The notes beneath the pieces are model-generated. The model was not told where the DNA came from and did not search any database. It was given only the letters and a program-made list of their open reading frames with translations. This document shows positions 8,451 through 16,753 of a stretch of 64,000 nucleotides of DNA, one piece after another. Both the position numbers and the translations under genes were made by a program. Source of the DNA: Hyphomicrobiales bacterium (GTDB lineage: Bacteria > Pseudomonadota > Alphaproteobacteria > Rhizobiales > Rhizobiaceae); the NCBI GenBank assembly GCA_900467745.1, contig UBQW01000051.1:1-64000 (forward strand). The letters run 5' to 3'. Within the stretch, counting starts at the first letter, position 1; the number at the start of each line of letters is the position of its first letter.

Positions 8451-8552
8451 ATGGTCTCACGAGAAAGACACGAGAGCAATCGCCCCGGCCCATTGAGAAG
8501 CCGTTATGGCCTGTTTACGGCTTTCGCGCGGGAGAGGGGAGAGCGTCAATGA
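8451..8552 (+). CDS. possible 33-residue leader peptide coupled to trbB
   Basis: The ATG at 8451 has AGAGGAG eight bases upstream. The frame encodes a basic 33-residue peptide (MVSRERHESNRPGPLRSRYG then LFTAFARERGERQ) whose TGA overlaps the trbB ATG as ATGA, typical of translational coupling. In Ti plasmids traI occupies the position before trbB; this peptide does not resemble the end of a LuxI protein. It may be a leader peptide or chance. Confidence 0.4.
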   Translation: MVSRERHESNRPGPLRSRYGLFTAFARERGERQ

Positions 8553-9514
8553 CGCATCACAAGTCCCTGCCGCGCCTGATAAGGAAGCTGCAGGAAGCTT
8601 TAGGTGATCAGATCTGCGTGGCACTAGATGACCCAAGCGTTGTCGAAATCATGCTCAATCCGGACGGCAGGCTGTTCATTGAACGATTGGGACACGGCAT
8701 AACGCCTACTGGCGAAATGCCGTCCGGCTCTGCCGAGATCGTTATAGGCAGCGTCGCGCACGTCCTGGGTTCTGAAGTCGACGATGCTCATCCCATCGTC
8801 TCCGGCGAATTACCAATAGGTGGGCATCGTTTTGAGGGCCTTCTTCCGCCCGTCGTTTCCGCGCCGTCTTTCACCATCCGCCGACGCGCGTCCCAGCTCG
8901 TCCCCCTTGACGCCTACGTCGCCAAGAAAGTCATGACACCCAACCAGGCCGAGATTATTCGCAGTGCCGTCAAATCACGGCTCAATATTGTGGTGTCCGG
9001 CGGGACTGGGTCGGGCAAGACTACGCTTGCCAATGCCATCATCGCCGAAATCGTCGAACACGCACCGGAAGACCGTTTGGTCATTCTCGAAGATACAGCC
9101 GAGATCCAGTGTTCTGCGGCCAATTCGGTTGCGCTGCACACGAGTGATGAAATCGACATGGCGCGCCTCCTGAAAAGCACAATGCGCCTTCGACCGGATC
9201 GGATCATCGTTGGCGAGGTGCGCGATGGCGCTGCGCTGACCTTGCTGAAAGCCTGGAACACGGGTCATCCCGGCGGCCTTTGTACGATCCATTCGAATAC
9301 CGCCAAGTCGGCGCTCCAACGCCTCGAACAACTGACAGCGGAGGCGAGCCAGCAACCGATGCAAGGGGTGATCGGCGACGCCGTCGACCTCGTGATTTCC
9401 ATCGAACGAACGGCGCGCGGACGCCGGGTTAGCGACATCCTGCATGTCACCAAATTTGCGTGCGGCCAGTATCAGACCGAATCCCACGGAGAGGAACCAA
9501 GAAATGCGGCTTAA
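8549..9514 (+). CDS. trbB: TrbB conjugal transfer ATPase (VirB11-like)
   Basis: 321 residues, a hexameric traffic ATPase that powers pilus assembly and DNA transfer at the cytoplasmic face of the inner membrane. Visible motifs are Walker A SGGTGSGKTTLANA near residue 150, an Asp box ILEDTAEIQ, Walker B RPDRIIVGEVRDGAA, and the His box GHPGGLCTIHSNTA. It is the first recognised gene of trbBCDEJKLFGHI, with a GGGGAGA ribosome site, and overlaps trbC by 11 bases. Confidence 0.95.
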   Translation: MTHHKSLPRLIRKLQEALGDQICVALDDPSVVEIMLNPDGRLFIERLGHGITPTGEMPSGSAEIVIGSVAHVLGSEVDDAHPIVSGELPIGGHRFEGLLPPVVSAPSFTIRRRASQLVPLDAYVAKKVMTPNQAEIIRSAVKSRLNIVVSGGTGSGKTTLANAIIAEIVEHAPEDRLVILEDTAEIQCSAANSVALHTSDEIDMARLLKSTMRLRPDRIIVGEVRDGAALTLLKAWNTGHPGGLCTIHSNTAKSALQRLEQLTAEASQQPMQGVIGDAVDLVISIERTARGRRVSDILHVTKFACGQYQTESHGEEPRNAA

Positions 9515-9881
9515 TCGGAAAGCAGAGACCCTCATTGGAGTGGCGATCGTGGCGATTTTCCTGGCGTCACCCGCACTCGCGAGTTCGGGCGGAAGCCTCC
9601 CGTGGGAAGGTCCGCTTGAACAGATCCAGCAGTCCATCACGGGACCGGTGGCCGGCTATATCGCGCTTGCGGCTGTTGCGATTGCTGGCGGCATGCTGAT
9701 CTTTGGCGGTGAGCTAAACGATTTTGCCCGGCGGCTTATGTATGTCGTCCTGGTCGCCGGCATCCTGCTTGGGGCAACGACCATCGTTGGCTTGTTCGGC
9801 GCGACGGGCGCGTCGATTGGAACTCCTCTCAAGGCGCAGCTGTCGGCTCCGATACCGGAAAGGGAGGGGCCGCATGCCTGA
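9504..9881 (+). CDS. trbC: TrbC pilin subunit (VirB2-like)
   Basis: 125 residues. The ATG at 9504 overlaps the end of trbB. A long signal-like N-terminus ends near SPALASSGG, followed by two hydrophobic helices (VAGYIALAAVAIAGGMLIFG and MYVVLVAGILLGATTIVGLF) separated by a short polar loop. In the RP4/Ti TrbC family the prepilin is trimmed and cyclised by TraF, which is encoded at 25.2 kb. Confidence 0.92.
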   Translation: MRLNRKAETLIGVAIVAIFLASPALASSGGSLPWEGPLEQIQQSITGPVAGYIALAAVAIAGGMLIFGGELNDFARRLMYVVLVAGILLGATTIVGLFGATGASIGTPLKAQLSAPIPEREGPHA

Positions 9882-10173
9882 TCTCCATTCAGCTCTGCAA
9901 CGCAATCGTATCCATCGGGCACTATCGCGGCCTAACCTGTTGCTGGGTGCGGACCGCGAGCTTGTTTTGATAACAGGTCTCGCCGCCGTCATTTTGATCT
10001 TCGTCGTTCTAACGGTCTATTCGGCTCTATTCGGTGTAGCAGTCTGGATCTTCATCGTTGGCCTGCTTCGCTTGATGGCAAAATCCGACCCGCTGATGCG
10101 GCGCGTCTACCTCCGGCACATCTCCTACAAACCCTATTACAAATCCACCTCTGCGCCCTGGCGTCGACACTGA
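9874..10173 (+). CDS. trbD: TrbD inner-membrane mating-pair protein (VirB3-like)
   Basis: 99 residues. The ATG at 9874 overlaps the trbC stop by eight bases. A short cytoplasmic N-terminus (LHSALQRNRIHRALSRPNLL) precedes two close transmembrane stretches (residues about 30-70). VirB3/TrbD proteins associate with the VirB4/TrbE ATPase encoded next, ten bases downstream. Confidence 0.9.
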   Translation: MPDLHSALQRNRIHRALSRPNLLLGADRELVLITGLAAVILIFVVLTVYSALFGVAVWIFIVGLLRLMAKSDPLMRRVYLRHISYKPYYKSTSAPWRRH

Positions 10174-10183
10174 GGAGGCGATT

Positions 10184-12619
10184 ATGGTTGCCCTCAAACG
10201 CTTTCGCTCGACTGGTCCGTCCTTTGCAGATCTTGTTCCTTACGCAGGAATGGTCGACAACGGCGTGATGCTGCTAAAGGACGGCAGTCTCATGGCCGGC
10301 TGGTATTTCGCCGGTCCCGATTCCGAAAGCGCCACAGACCAGGAGCGCAACGAACTTTCGCGGCAGATCAACGCCATTCTATCGCGTCTCGGGTCCGGCT
10401 GGATCATCCAGGTAGAAGCGGTCCGCGTGCCGACCGTGGATTATCCAGCAGAGGACAGGTCGTTTTTTCCCGACCCCATAAGCAGGGCAATTGAGGCGGA
10501 GCGCCGAGCGCATTTCGCACGCGAGAAAGGACATTTTGAGAGCAAGCATGCGATTATCCTGACCTACCGCCCCCTCGAGTCTAAACGCACAAGCCTCAGC
10601 AAGTACATCTATTCCGATGAGGAGAGCCGCAAGCGATCTTATGCCGACACCGCGCTCTTCCTGTTCAAGAACTCGATCCGAGAGATCGAGCAGTATCTGG
10701 CGAACACGCTGTCGATCCGCCGTATGCAAACCAACGAAACCTTTGAGAGGGGAGGGGTGAGGAGGGCGCGTTACGACGAGCTTCTGCAGTTCATCCGTTT
10801 CTGTATCACAGGGGAGAACCACCCGGTCCGACTCCCCGATATTCCGATGTATATCGACTGGGTCGCGACGGCGGAGCTTGAGCACGGTCTGACCCCTCGC
10901 GTAGAGAACCGATTTCTCGGTGTCGTCGCGATCGATGGCCTGCCGGCGGAGAGCTGGCCCGGCATCCTCAACAGCCTCGACCTCATGCCGCTCACCTATC
11001 GCTGGTCGTCTCGCTTTATCTTTCTCGACGCGGAGGAGGCACGGCAGAAGCTGGAGCGCACCCGCAAGAAATGGCAGCAGAAGGTCAGACCCTTCTTCGA
11101 CCAGCTTTTCCAGACGCAGTCCCGATCCGTAGACCAGGACGCCTTGACCATGGTCGGCGAAACTGAAGACGCGATCGCCCAGGCTTCTTCGCAGCTCGTT
11201 GCCTATGGATACTACACGCCGGTCATCGTTCTCTTCGACGCCGATCGTGATGCACTGCAGGAAAAAGCGGAAGCTGTTCGCCGACTGATCCAGGCGGAGG
11301 GTTTCGGAGCGCGCATCGAGACACTTAACGCCACGGACGCCTATCTCGGCAGCTTACCCGGCAATTGGTATTGCAACATCCGCGAACCGCTGATCAACAC
11401 GAACAATCTGTCCGACCTTGTGCCTTTGAACTCGGTCTGGTCCGGCTCACCCGTCGCACCATGCCCCTTCTATCCGGAAAACTCTCCGCCGCTGATGCAG
11501 GTTGCCAGCGGCTCCACTCCCTTTCGGCTGAATCTCCACGTCGACGATGTCGGCCACACCTTGATTTTCGGCCCGACCGGCTCTGGCAAGTCCACACTTC
11601 TCGCGCTGATCGCCGCGCAGTTCCGCCGCTACGAGTACGCGCAGATCTTCGCCTTCGACAAGGGCCGCTCTCTCGAGCCGCTTACCCTTGCGACGGGCGG
11701 AGATCACTATGAGATTGGATCCGATCGGGACGGGGAGGGGGCACAACTTGCCTTTTGCCCACTTGAAGATCTTGCCAGTGACGAAGACCGCGCTTGGGCG
11801 TCCGAATGGATCGAAACGCTTGTCGCTATTCAAGGTGTTACCGTCACTCCCGATCATCGCAATGCCATTTCCCGTCAGATCATGCTGATGGCGCTCTCAA
11901 ATGCGCGTTCGCTATCCGACTTTGTTTCAGGTGTTCAGATGCGCGAGATCAAGGATGCACTGCACCACTACACCGTTGAAGGACCTATGGGACATCTCCT
12001 CGATGCTGAGCAGGACGGGCTGACGCTTCGAGCGTTCCAGACGTTTGAAATCGAGCACCTCATGAACATGGGCGAACGCAATCTTGTACCCGTACTTACC
12101 TATCTCTTCCGGCGCATCGAAAAGCGGCTTGATGGCTCGCCAAGCCTGATCGTGCTCGACGAAGCGTGGCTGATGCTCGGGCATCCGGTGTTCCGGGACA
12201 AGATCAGGGAGTGGCTGAAGGTGCTGCGAAAGGCCAATTGCGCGGTTGTCCTGGCGACGCAGTCAATTTCCGACGCCGAGCGATCCGGGATCGTCGATGT
12301 GCTGAAGGAATCCTGCCCGACGAAAATCTGCCTTCCAAACGGAGCAGCGAGAGAAACTGGCACGCGAGAATTCTACGAAAGGATCGGTTTTAACGAGCCA
12401 CAGATCGAAATCGTCGCCAACGCCATTCCGAAGCGCGAATATTATGTGACGTCTCCAGATGGCCGGCGGCTGTTCGACATGTCGCTCGGTCCGGTCACGC
12501 TTTCCTTCGTCGGTGCCTCCGGCAAAGCCGACCTCGCCCGTATCAGGACACTCTTGTCGACCCATGGGAAGGACTGGCCGAGCCAATGGCTCATCGAAAG
12601 GGGAATGCAACCACTATGA
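10184..12619 (+). CDS. trbE: TrbE conjugal transfer ATPase (VirB4-like)
   Basis: 811 residues. It has the CagE/TrbE/VirB N-terminal domain, then a RecA-like ATPase with Walker A GPTGSGKSTLLAL near residue 463 and Walker B SLIVLDEAWLML. VirB4 proteins are the largest ATPases of type IV secretion and sit at the base of the channel. The ribosome site GAGGAGG is well placed before the ATG. The gene end overlaps trbJ as ATGA, indicating coupled translation. Confidence 0.96.
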   Translation: MVALKRFRSTGPSFADLVPYAGMVDNGVMLLKDGSLMAGWYFAGPDSESATDQERNELSRQINAILSRLGSGWIIQVEAVRVPTVDYPAEDRSFFPDPISRAIEAERRAHFAREKGHFESKHAIILTYRPLESKRTSLSKYIYSDEESRKRSYADTALFLFKNSIREIEQYLANTLSIRRMQTNETFERGGVRRARYDELLQFIRFCITGENHPVRLPDIPMYIDWVATAELEHGLTPRVENRFLGVVAIDGLPAESWPGILNSLDLMPLTYRWSSRFIFLDAEEARQKLERTRKKWQQKVRPFFDQLFQTQSRSVDQDALTMVGETEDAIAQASSQLVAYGYYTPVIVLFDADRDALQEKAEAVRRLIQAEGFGARIETLNATDAYLGSLPGNWYCNIREPLINTNNLSDLVPLNSVWSGSPVAPCPFYPENSPPLMQVASGSTPFRLNLHVDDVGHTLIFGPTGSGKSTLLALIAAQFRRYEYAQIFAFDKGRSLEPLTLATGGDHYEIGSDRDGEGAQLAFCPLEDLASDEDRAWASEWIETLVAIQGVTVTPDHRNAISRQIMLMALSNARSLSDFVSGVQMREIKDALHHYTVEGPMGHLLDAEQDGLTLRAFQTFEIEHLMNMGERNLVPVLTYLFRRIEKRLDGSPSLIVLDEAWLMLGHPVFRDKIREWLKVLRKANCAVVLATQSISDAERSGIVDVLKESCPTKICLPNGAARETGTREFYERIGFNEPQIEIVANAIPKREYYVTSPDGRRLFDMSLGPVTLSFVGASGKADLARIRTLLSTHGKDWPSQWLIERGMQPL

Positions 12620-13425
12620 TTGATGCAATTCGAATGCTGACTATTCACAAAGCGGTACTCGCATCCGCCATCTCTGCCGGCCTTGCCATGTGGCCTCACC
12701 CGTCCTTCGCAAGCGGCGCGGTTACGGGCGCCACCGAAATGACGCAGCTCCTCAACAACGGCGAGCTGATTTCACTAGTCGGGCAGTCGACAGAGCAGAT
12801 CAACAATCAAATCACGCAAATCACTCAGCTCGCCGAGCAGATCCAGAACCAGCTGAACATTTATCAGAACATGCTGCAGAATACGGCACAACTTCCCAAT
12901 CACATTTGGGGTCAGGTCGAGGGCGATCTCAGCCAGCTCCAGAACATTGTGAAGCAGGGCCAGGGTATTGCATTTTCGATGGGCAATGCCGACGACCTCC
13001 TGAAGCAGCGCTTCAAGAGCTATGCCGATCTCAAGACCGGCCTCCCGAACGCCGACAGCTTTTCGTCCACCTATCAAACTTGGTCGGATACGAACAGGGA
13101 TACGATTTCCAGCACGCTCAAAGCCGCAAGCCTGACCGCCGAGCAATTCAACACTGAAGAGGACACGATGGACCAGTTGCGGTCCATGTCTCAATCGGCC
13201 GATGGCCAGATGAAGGCGCTGCAGGTCGGTCACCAGATCGCCTCCCAACAGGTGGCGCAAATGCAGAAACTGCGCGGCATTGTTTCCCAGCAGACCACGA
13301 TGATGGGAACTTGGCTCCAGAGTGAGCAGACCGACAAGGATCTGGCGCAGGCCCGCCGCGAGAAATTCTTTAATTCGACTGTCCAGTCCGTACCGACCGG
13401 CCAGAAAATGGAGCCTCGCTGGTGA
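12616..13425 (+). CDS. trbJ: TrbJ periplasmic mating-pair protein (VirB5-like)
   Basis: 269 residues starting at the ATG that overlaps the trbE stop. The N-terminal signal peptide ends near HPSFASGAV. The body is Gln/Asn-rich and alpha-helical with strong coiled-coil character (QINNQITQITQLAEQIQNQL), as in VirB5/TrbJ minor pilus components. The last residues (ARREKFF ... PTGQKMEPRW) closely resemble the tail of the next protein, TrbK, which is unusual. Confidence 0.92.
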   Translation: MIDAIRMLTIHKAVLASAISAGLAMWPHPSFASGAVTGATEMTQLLNNGELISLVGQSTEQINNQITQITQLAEQIQNQLNIYQNMLQNTAQLPNHIWGQVEGDLSQLQNIVKQGQGIAFSMGNADDLLKQRFKSYADLKTGLPNADSFSSTYQTWSDTNRDTISSTLKAASLTAEQFNTEEDTMDQLRSMSQSADGQMKALQVGHQIASQQVAQMQKLRGIVSQQTTMMGTWLQSEQTDKDLAQARREKFFNSTVQSVPTGQKMEPRW

Positions 13426-13625
13426 ATCGTTTGGTATTGATCATTTCGGTTTTTGCAGCGATTGCCGGCATTGTCACTGTTACGACTGTCGTCATGGTTC
13501 GCGATGAAAGTGTGGCCGCACCGCAATTGAGCAAAGAGCAGCGAGCGACTCGCGAGAAGTTCTTTGGCGCCCCGAAGGACCCCGCTCCGATCGAAAAGGG
13601 CCAGGAGATGCGGCCGAGATGGTGA
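13422..13625 (+). CDS. trbK: TrbK, small membrane-anchored protein (entry exclusion candidate)
   Basis: 67 residues. It starts at a GTG that overlaps the trbJ stop (GTGA). One N-terminal hydrophobic segment (LVLIISVFAAIAGIVTVTTV) is followed by a short polar tail ending REKFFGAPKD then KGQEMRPRW. No lipobox Cys is present, so it is more likely anchored by the helix than by lipid. In RP4 and Ti systems TrbK blocks redundant transfer into cells that already hold the plasmid; that role here rests on gene position and size. Confidence 0.8.
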   Translation: MNRLVLIISVFAAIAGIVTVTTVVMVRDESVAAPQLSKEQRATREKFFGAPKDPAPIEKGQEMRPRW

Positions 13626-14797
13626 CCCGCACGCTTAAGCAGTCCTTCGTGATCACTGGGGTAGCCTGCCTCGTCATGGCGGTGCCGGCCTTTGCTCAAC
13701 AAGGCCAAGTCTTAACCGAACTCGAAAACCAGGTCTCAGCGGCGGCCAAGGGGTGGGAAACCACCGTCATGGACACGGCAAAATCCCTGTTTTGGATTCT
13801 TGCTGGGATCGAGGTGGGAATTGCTGCCGTATGGCTTGCGATCCAGGCCGCATCGCTGGATAGCTGGTTTGCCGAACTGGTTCGCCGCATCATGTTCATC
13901 GGCTTCTTCGCCTTTGTGCTGACGCAGGGCCCGACCTTCGCAAAGGCGGTTGTCGATAGCCTTTTCCAGATCGGCGCTGGAGGCGGATCGGCATCTCCAG
14001 CCGAGGTTTTCGACGCGGGAATTCGCGTCGCTTCTCAGATATCCGAGCAGGCAAAATTCGGCGTGTTCGAAGACAATGCCCTGGCAATCGCCGCAGTTCT
14101 GGCTATGGGCATCGTTGTGATCTGCTTCTCACTCGTCGCGGCTATCTTCGTGTCGGTGATGGTCGAGATGTATGTCGGTCTGCTTGCCGGCATGATAATG
14201 CTCGGCCTTGGTGGATCGTCTTTCACAAAGGACTTCGCGGTCCGCTATCTGGTCTATGCGTTTGGAGTGGGCATGAAGCTCATGGCGCTGGTCATGATCG
14301 CTAAGATCGGCTCCAACGTCCTGCTTGGTCTTGCGCAGGCGCCGACGGCGACGAGTGACCAGTTCATCACCACCCTCGCCATCGCAGGCATCTCCGTCGT
14401 CGTTTTCATCATCGCGATGTACGTCCCGAACATCATGCAAGGCGTGGTCCAGGGGGCGTCGGTGTCTGGTGGAATGGAAACCATTCGCCATGGCGGGCAG
14501 GCCGCGTCGTTTGCCGCGGGCGGCGCATTTCTCGGCGCAGGTGCTGTCGGCGCTGGCTTTGCAGCCGCGCAGGCGGCCCGGGCAGGCGGTTCCTCGGCCG
14601 CAGGCTCCGTTCTGAAAGGAATGGGGGCAAGCTTCAGTTCCGGCGCGATAGCCGCGGGATCCGCAGCGAAGGAAAAAGCAATCGGATCGCCGGGCGCCTA
14701 TGCTGGCTCACTCTTGGGATTGGCCAATGCCAAGCTGCAGGAAAGCCGGTCCGGACGTAGCAGCCCACCACCCGCGCCTGAACGAAACGACAAATGA
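13619..14797 (+). CDS. trbL: TrbL polytopic inner-membrane channel protein (VirB6-like)
   Basis: 392 residues. A possible signal peptide is followed by about six membrane segments between residues 30 and 270, then an Ala/Gly/Ser-rich C-terminal region (AAGGAFLGAGAVGAGFAAAQ) and a polar end. This is the usual TrbL architecture. TrbL contacts the DNA substrate as it crosses the inner membrane. The ATG at 13619 overlaps the trbK stop; a GTG three bases later is also possible. Confidence 0.93.
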   Translation: MVTRTLKQSFVITGVACLVMAVPAFAQQGQVLTELENQVSAAAKGWETTVMDTAKSLFWILAGIEVGIAAVWLAIQAASLDSWFAELVRRIMFIGFFAFVLTQGPTFAKAVVDSLFQIGAGGGSASPAEVFDAGIRVASQISEQAKFGVFEDNALAIAAVLAMGIVVICFSLVAAIFVSVMVEMYVGLLAGMIMLGLGGSSFTKDFAVRYLVYAFGVGMKLMALVMIAKIGSNVLLGLAQAPTATSDQFITTLAIAGISVVVFIIAMYVPNIMQGVVQGASVSGGMETIRHGGQAASFAAGGAFLGAGAVGAGFAAAQAARAGGSSAAGSVLKGMGASFSSGAIAAGSAAKEKAIGSPGAYAGSLLGLANAKLQESRSGRSSPPPAPERNDK

Positions 14798-14820
14798 CTT
14801 TCAAAAGATTGGATTGATTG

Positions 14821-15483
14821 ATGGCCGCAGATCGCGCCCCGGATAACCCGTATCTCGCTGCCCGCCAGGAATGGTCGGAACGCTATGGATCCTATGTCAG
14901 AGCCGCCACGGCATGGCGCGTGGTCGGCATCCTCGGATTGACGATGGCGGTGATAGGTTTCGGTTACGCGCTCTATCTCAGTTCTCAGGTGAAGCTCGTC
15001 CCCTATGTGATTGAAGTCGACAAGCTGGGCAATGCGGTGAACGCGGGCTTCCCGCAGCAGATCGAATACGCCGATGCGCGCGTTGTTCGTGCGACGCTCG
15101 GCAATTTCGTTACGTCCTTCCGCAGCATCACGCCGGACGCCGTTGTTCAGAAGCAATACATCGATCGCACTTACGCCTTACTTAGAACTTCGGACCCATC
15201 GACCGAAAAAATCAATTCCTGGTTCAGGGGTAATTCACCTTTCGAACGTGCGAAATCGGCCACGGTCGCGATCGAGGTGAACAACATCGTCGCCTTGTCG
15301 AACCAGACATATCAGATCGACTGGACCGAATATGAACGGGACCGGAAGGGCAAGGAGACGGGGACACGGCGCTTTCGCGGCATCGCAACGGTCGCCCTAA
15401 CAGCACCGCAGGACGAAGCCACGATCCGGCTCAATCCGATCGGGCTTTACATCCGCGATTTCGACTGGACTGCACAGCTCTAG
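14821..15483 (+). CDS. trbF: TrbF inner-membrane assembly factor (VirB8-like)
   Basis: 220 residues. A short cytoplasmic tail (NPYLAARQEWSERYGSYVRA) and one transmembrane helix near residues 35-55 precede a periplasmic NTF2-like VirB8 domain. VirB8 proteins scaffold the channel and bind VirB9/VirB10 counterparts, encoded immediately downstream as trbG and trbI. The ATG at 14821 was chosen over an adjacent TTG. Confidence 0.94.
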   Translation: MAADRAPDNPYLAARQEWSERYGSYVRAATAWRVVGILGLTMAVIGFGYALYLSSQVKLVPYVIEVDKLGNAVNAGFPQQIEYADARVVRATLGNFVTSFRSITPDAVVQKQYIDRTYALLRTSDPSTEKINSWFRGNSPFERAKSATVAIEVNNIVALSNQTYQIDWTEYERDRKGKETGTRRFRGIATVALTAPQDEATIRLNPIGLYIRDFDWTAQL

Positions 15484-15499
15484 GAGCAGGGGAAAATTC

Positions 15500-16312
15500 A
15501 TGATTAGGATTGGATTTCTGGCGGCCGCCATGTGGCTGGCCGTAACACCATTTGCTGCTGCAGCGGATTCGCAGGGCATGACCTACAAGGAGGCAAAGGG
15601 CACAGGCCTGTCAGGTAGCTGGAGAGGGTCAACCGGCCTCGTCACGCGCGGAGCGGATGGGAAGGTGATTTTCTTATATGGTGAAACCCAGCCCTCTGTC
15701 GTGTGCTCGCCCCTGCAAGTATGCGACATCGAACTTCAAGGTGGTGAGATCGTCAGGGACGTTCTGGTCGGCGACACCGTGCGGTGGAAGGTCGAGCCGG
15801 CGACCTCCGGCGCCGCCAACGGCCAGGCCATCCATCTCGTCGTCAAGCCGTCTGAACCGGGACTGGTGACATCGATGGTGGTGACCACGTCCCGGCGCAC
15901 CTACCACATCCAGCTCAAATCCCATCCGACGCAGTACATGGCGAGGGTCGGTTTCGAATATCCCGAAGATGTCTCAACCAAGCTCGCCGACATCAACGCG
16001 AGGCTCGAGACGGGCGGCATCCCTGGTTCCGCGCCCGACAAGCTGAACTTTTCCTATTCGATCAGCGGCGGTGCGTCGTGGAAGCCGAAGCGCGTGTATT
16101 CGGACGGCCAGAAGACTTACATCAAATTTTCACGATCGGTCACGGGGCAGGACGCGCCGGTCCTCTACGTTGTCTCGGGGGGACAAAATCGCATCGTCAA
16201 TTATCGAATGAAGAACGACATGATGATTGTCGACTATGCCGTCGACAAGGCGATCCTCATTTCAGGCGTGGGCTGGCACCAGCAAAAAGTCACCATCAGA
16301 AGGGGAGGGTGA
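15500..16312 (+). CDS. trbG: TrbG outer-membrane core protein (VirB9-like)
   Basis: 270 residues with a clear signal peptide (MIRIGFLAAAMWLAVTPFAA). The VirB9/CagX C-terminal domain is recognisable from SISGGASWKPKRVYSDGQKT and YIKFSRS. It forms the outer-membrane core complex with the TrbH lipoprotein and TrbI. AGGAG lies in the short gap after trbF. Confidence 0.94.
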   Translation: MIRIGFLAAAMWLAVTPFAAAADSQGMTYKEAKGTGLSGSWRGSTGLVTRGADGKVIFLYGETQPSVVCSPLQVCDIELQGGEIVRDVLVGDTVRWKVEPATSGAANGQAIHLVVKPSEPGLVTSMVVTTSRRTYHIQLKSHPTQYMARVGFEYPEDVSTKLADINARLETGGIPGSAPDKLNFSYSISGGASWKPKRVYSDGQKTYIKFSRSVTGQDAPVLYVVSGGQNRIVNYRMKNDMMIVDYAVDKAILISGVGWHQQKVTIRRGG

Positions 16313-16316
16313 AGAT

Positions 16317-16742
16317 ATGCGCGTCAGCTACCTCTTTCTTGGCCTCACTCTGGCTCTCACCGGTTGCCAGACGACTGAAAACGACTTGACGACCAGCGCT
16401 ACCCCGGTCGTGTCCAGCACCGCCGCAAGCGCGATCGCCGGCGACCTGGCAAGCCGACTTGCTGAACAAGTTCCGCCGGCCACAACACCGGTGCGACTAA
16501 AATCGGACGGAAGCGACTTTGCCATCGCGCTCGACGCAGCTCTCAAAGGGTGGGGCTACTCGGTCATCACGATGGCGGCCAAAAACGACAAAGCTGTCGA
16601 GCTTGCCTATTCCATCCAGGGGATCGATGGCCAGCTGCTAGCGCAGGTCTCGACGCCATCGATTGCGCTAGGCAGGGCATATGTCGCGTCGGCGGGTGGC
16701 GCAACACCTGCGAGCCCGCTTTCCATCTTGCAGCGAAACTGA
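16317..16742 (+). CDS. trbH: TrbH lipoprotein of the outer-membrane core
   Basis: 141 residues. The N-terminus MRVSYLFLGLTLALTGCQTT contains a lipobox (LTGC), so the mature protein begins with a lipid-modified Cys. The position between trbG and trbI and the size match TrbH of Ti/RP4 systems, functionally comparable to VirB7. A GGGGAGGG ribosome site lies just before the ATG at 16317. Confidence 0.9.
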   Translation: MRVSYLFLGLTLALTGCQTTENDLTTSATPVVSSTAASAIAGDLASRLAEQVPPATTPVRLKSDGSDFAIALDAALKGWGYSVITMAAKNDKAVELAYSIQGIDGQLLAQVSTPSIALGRAYVASAGGATPASPLSILQRN

Positions 16743-16753
16743 CAGAGGATTTC

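Noticed and set aside
8130..8548. Canonical Ti tra box (ATGTGCAGATCTGCACAT) before trbB
   Set aside because: Not found by eye in this region; only the 17-base motif and short inverted repeats are present.
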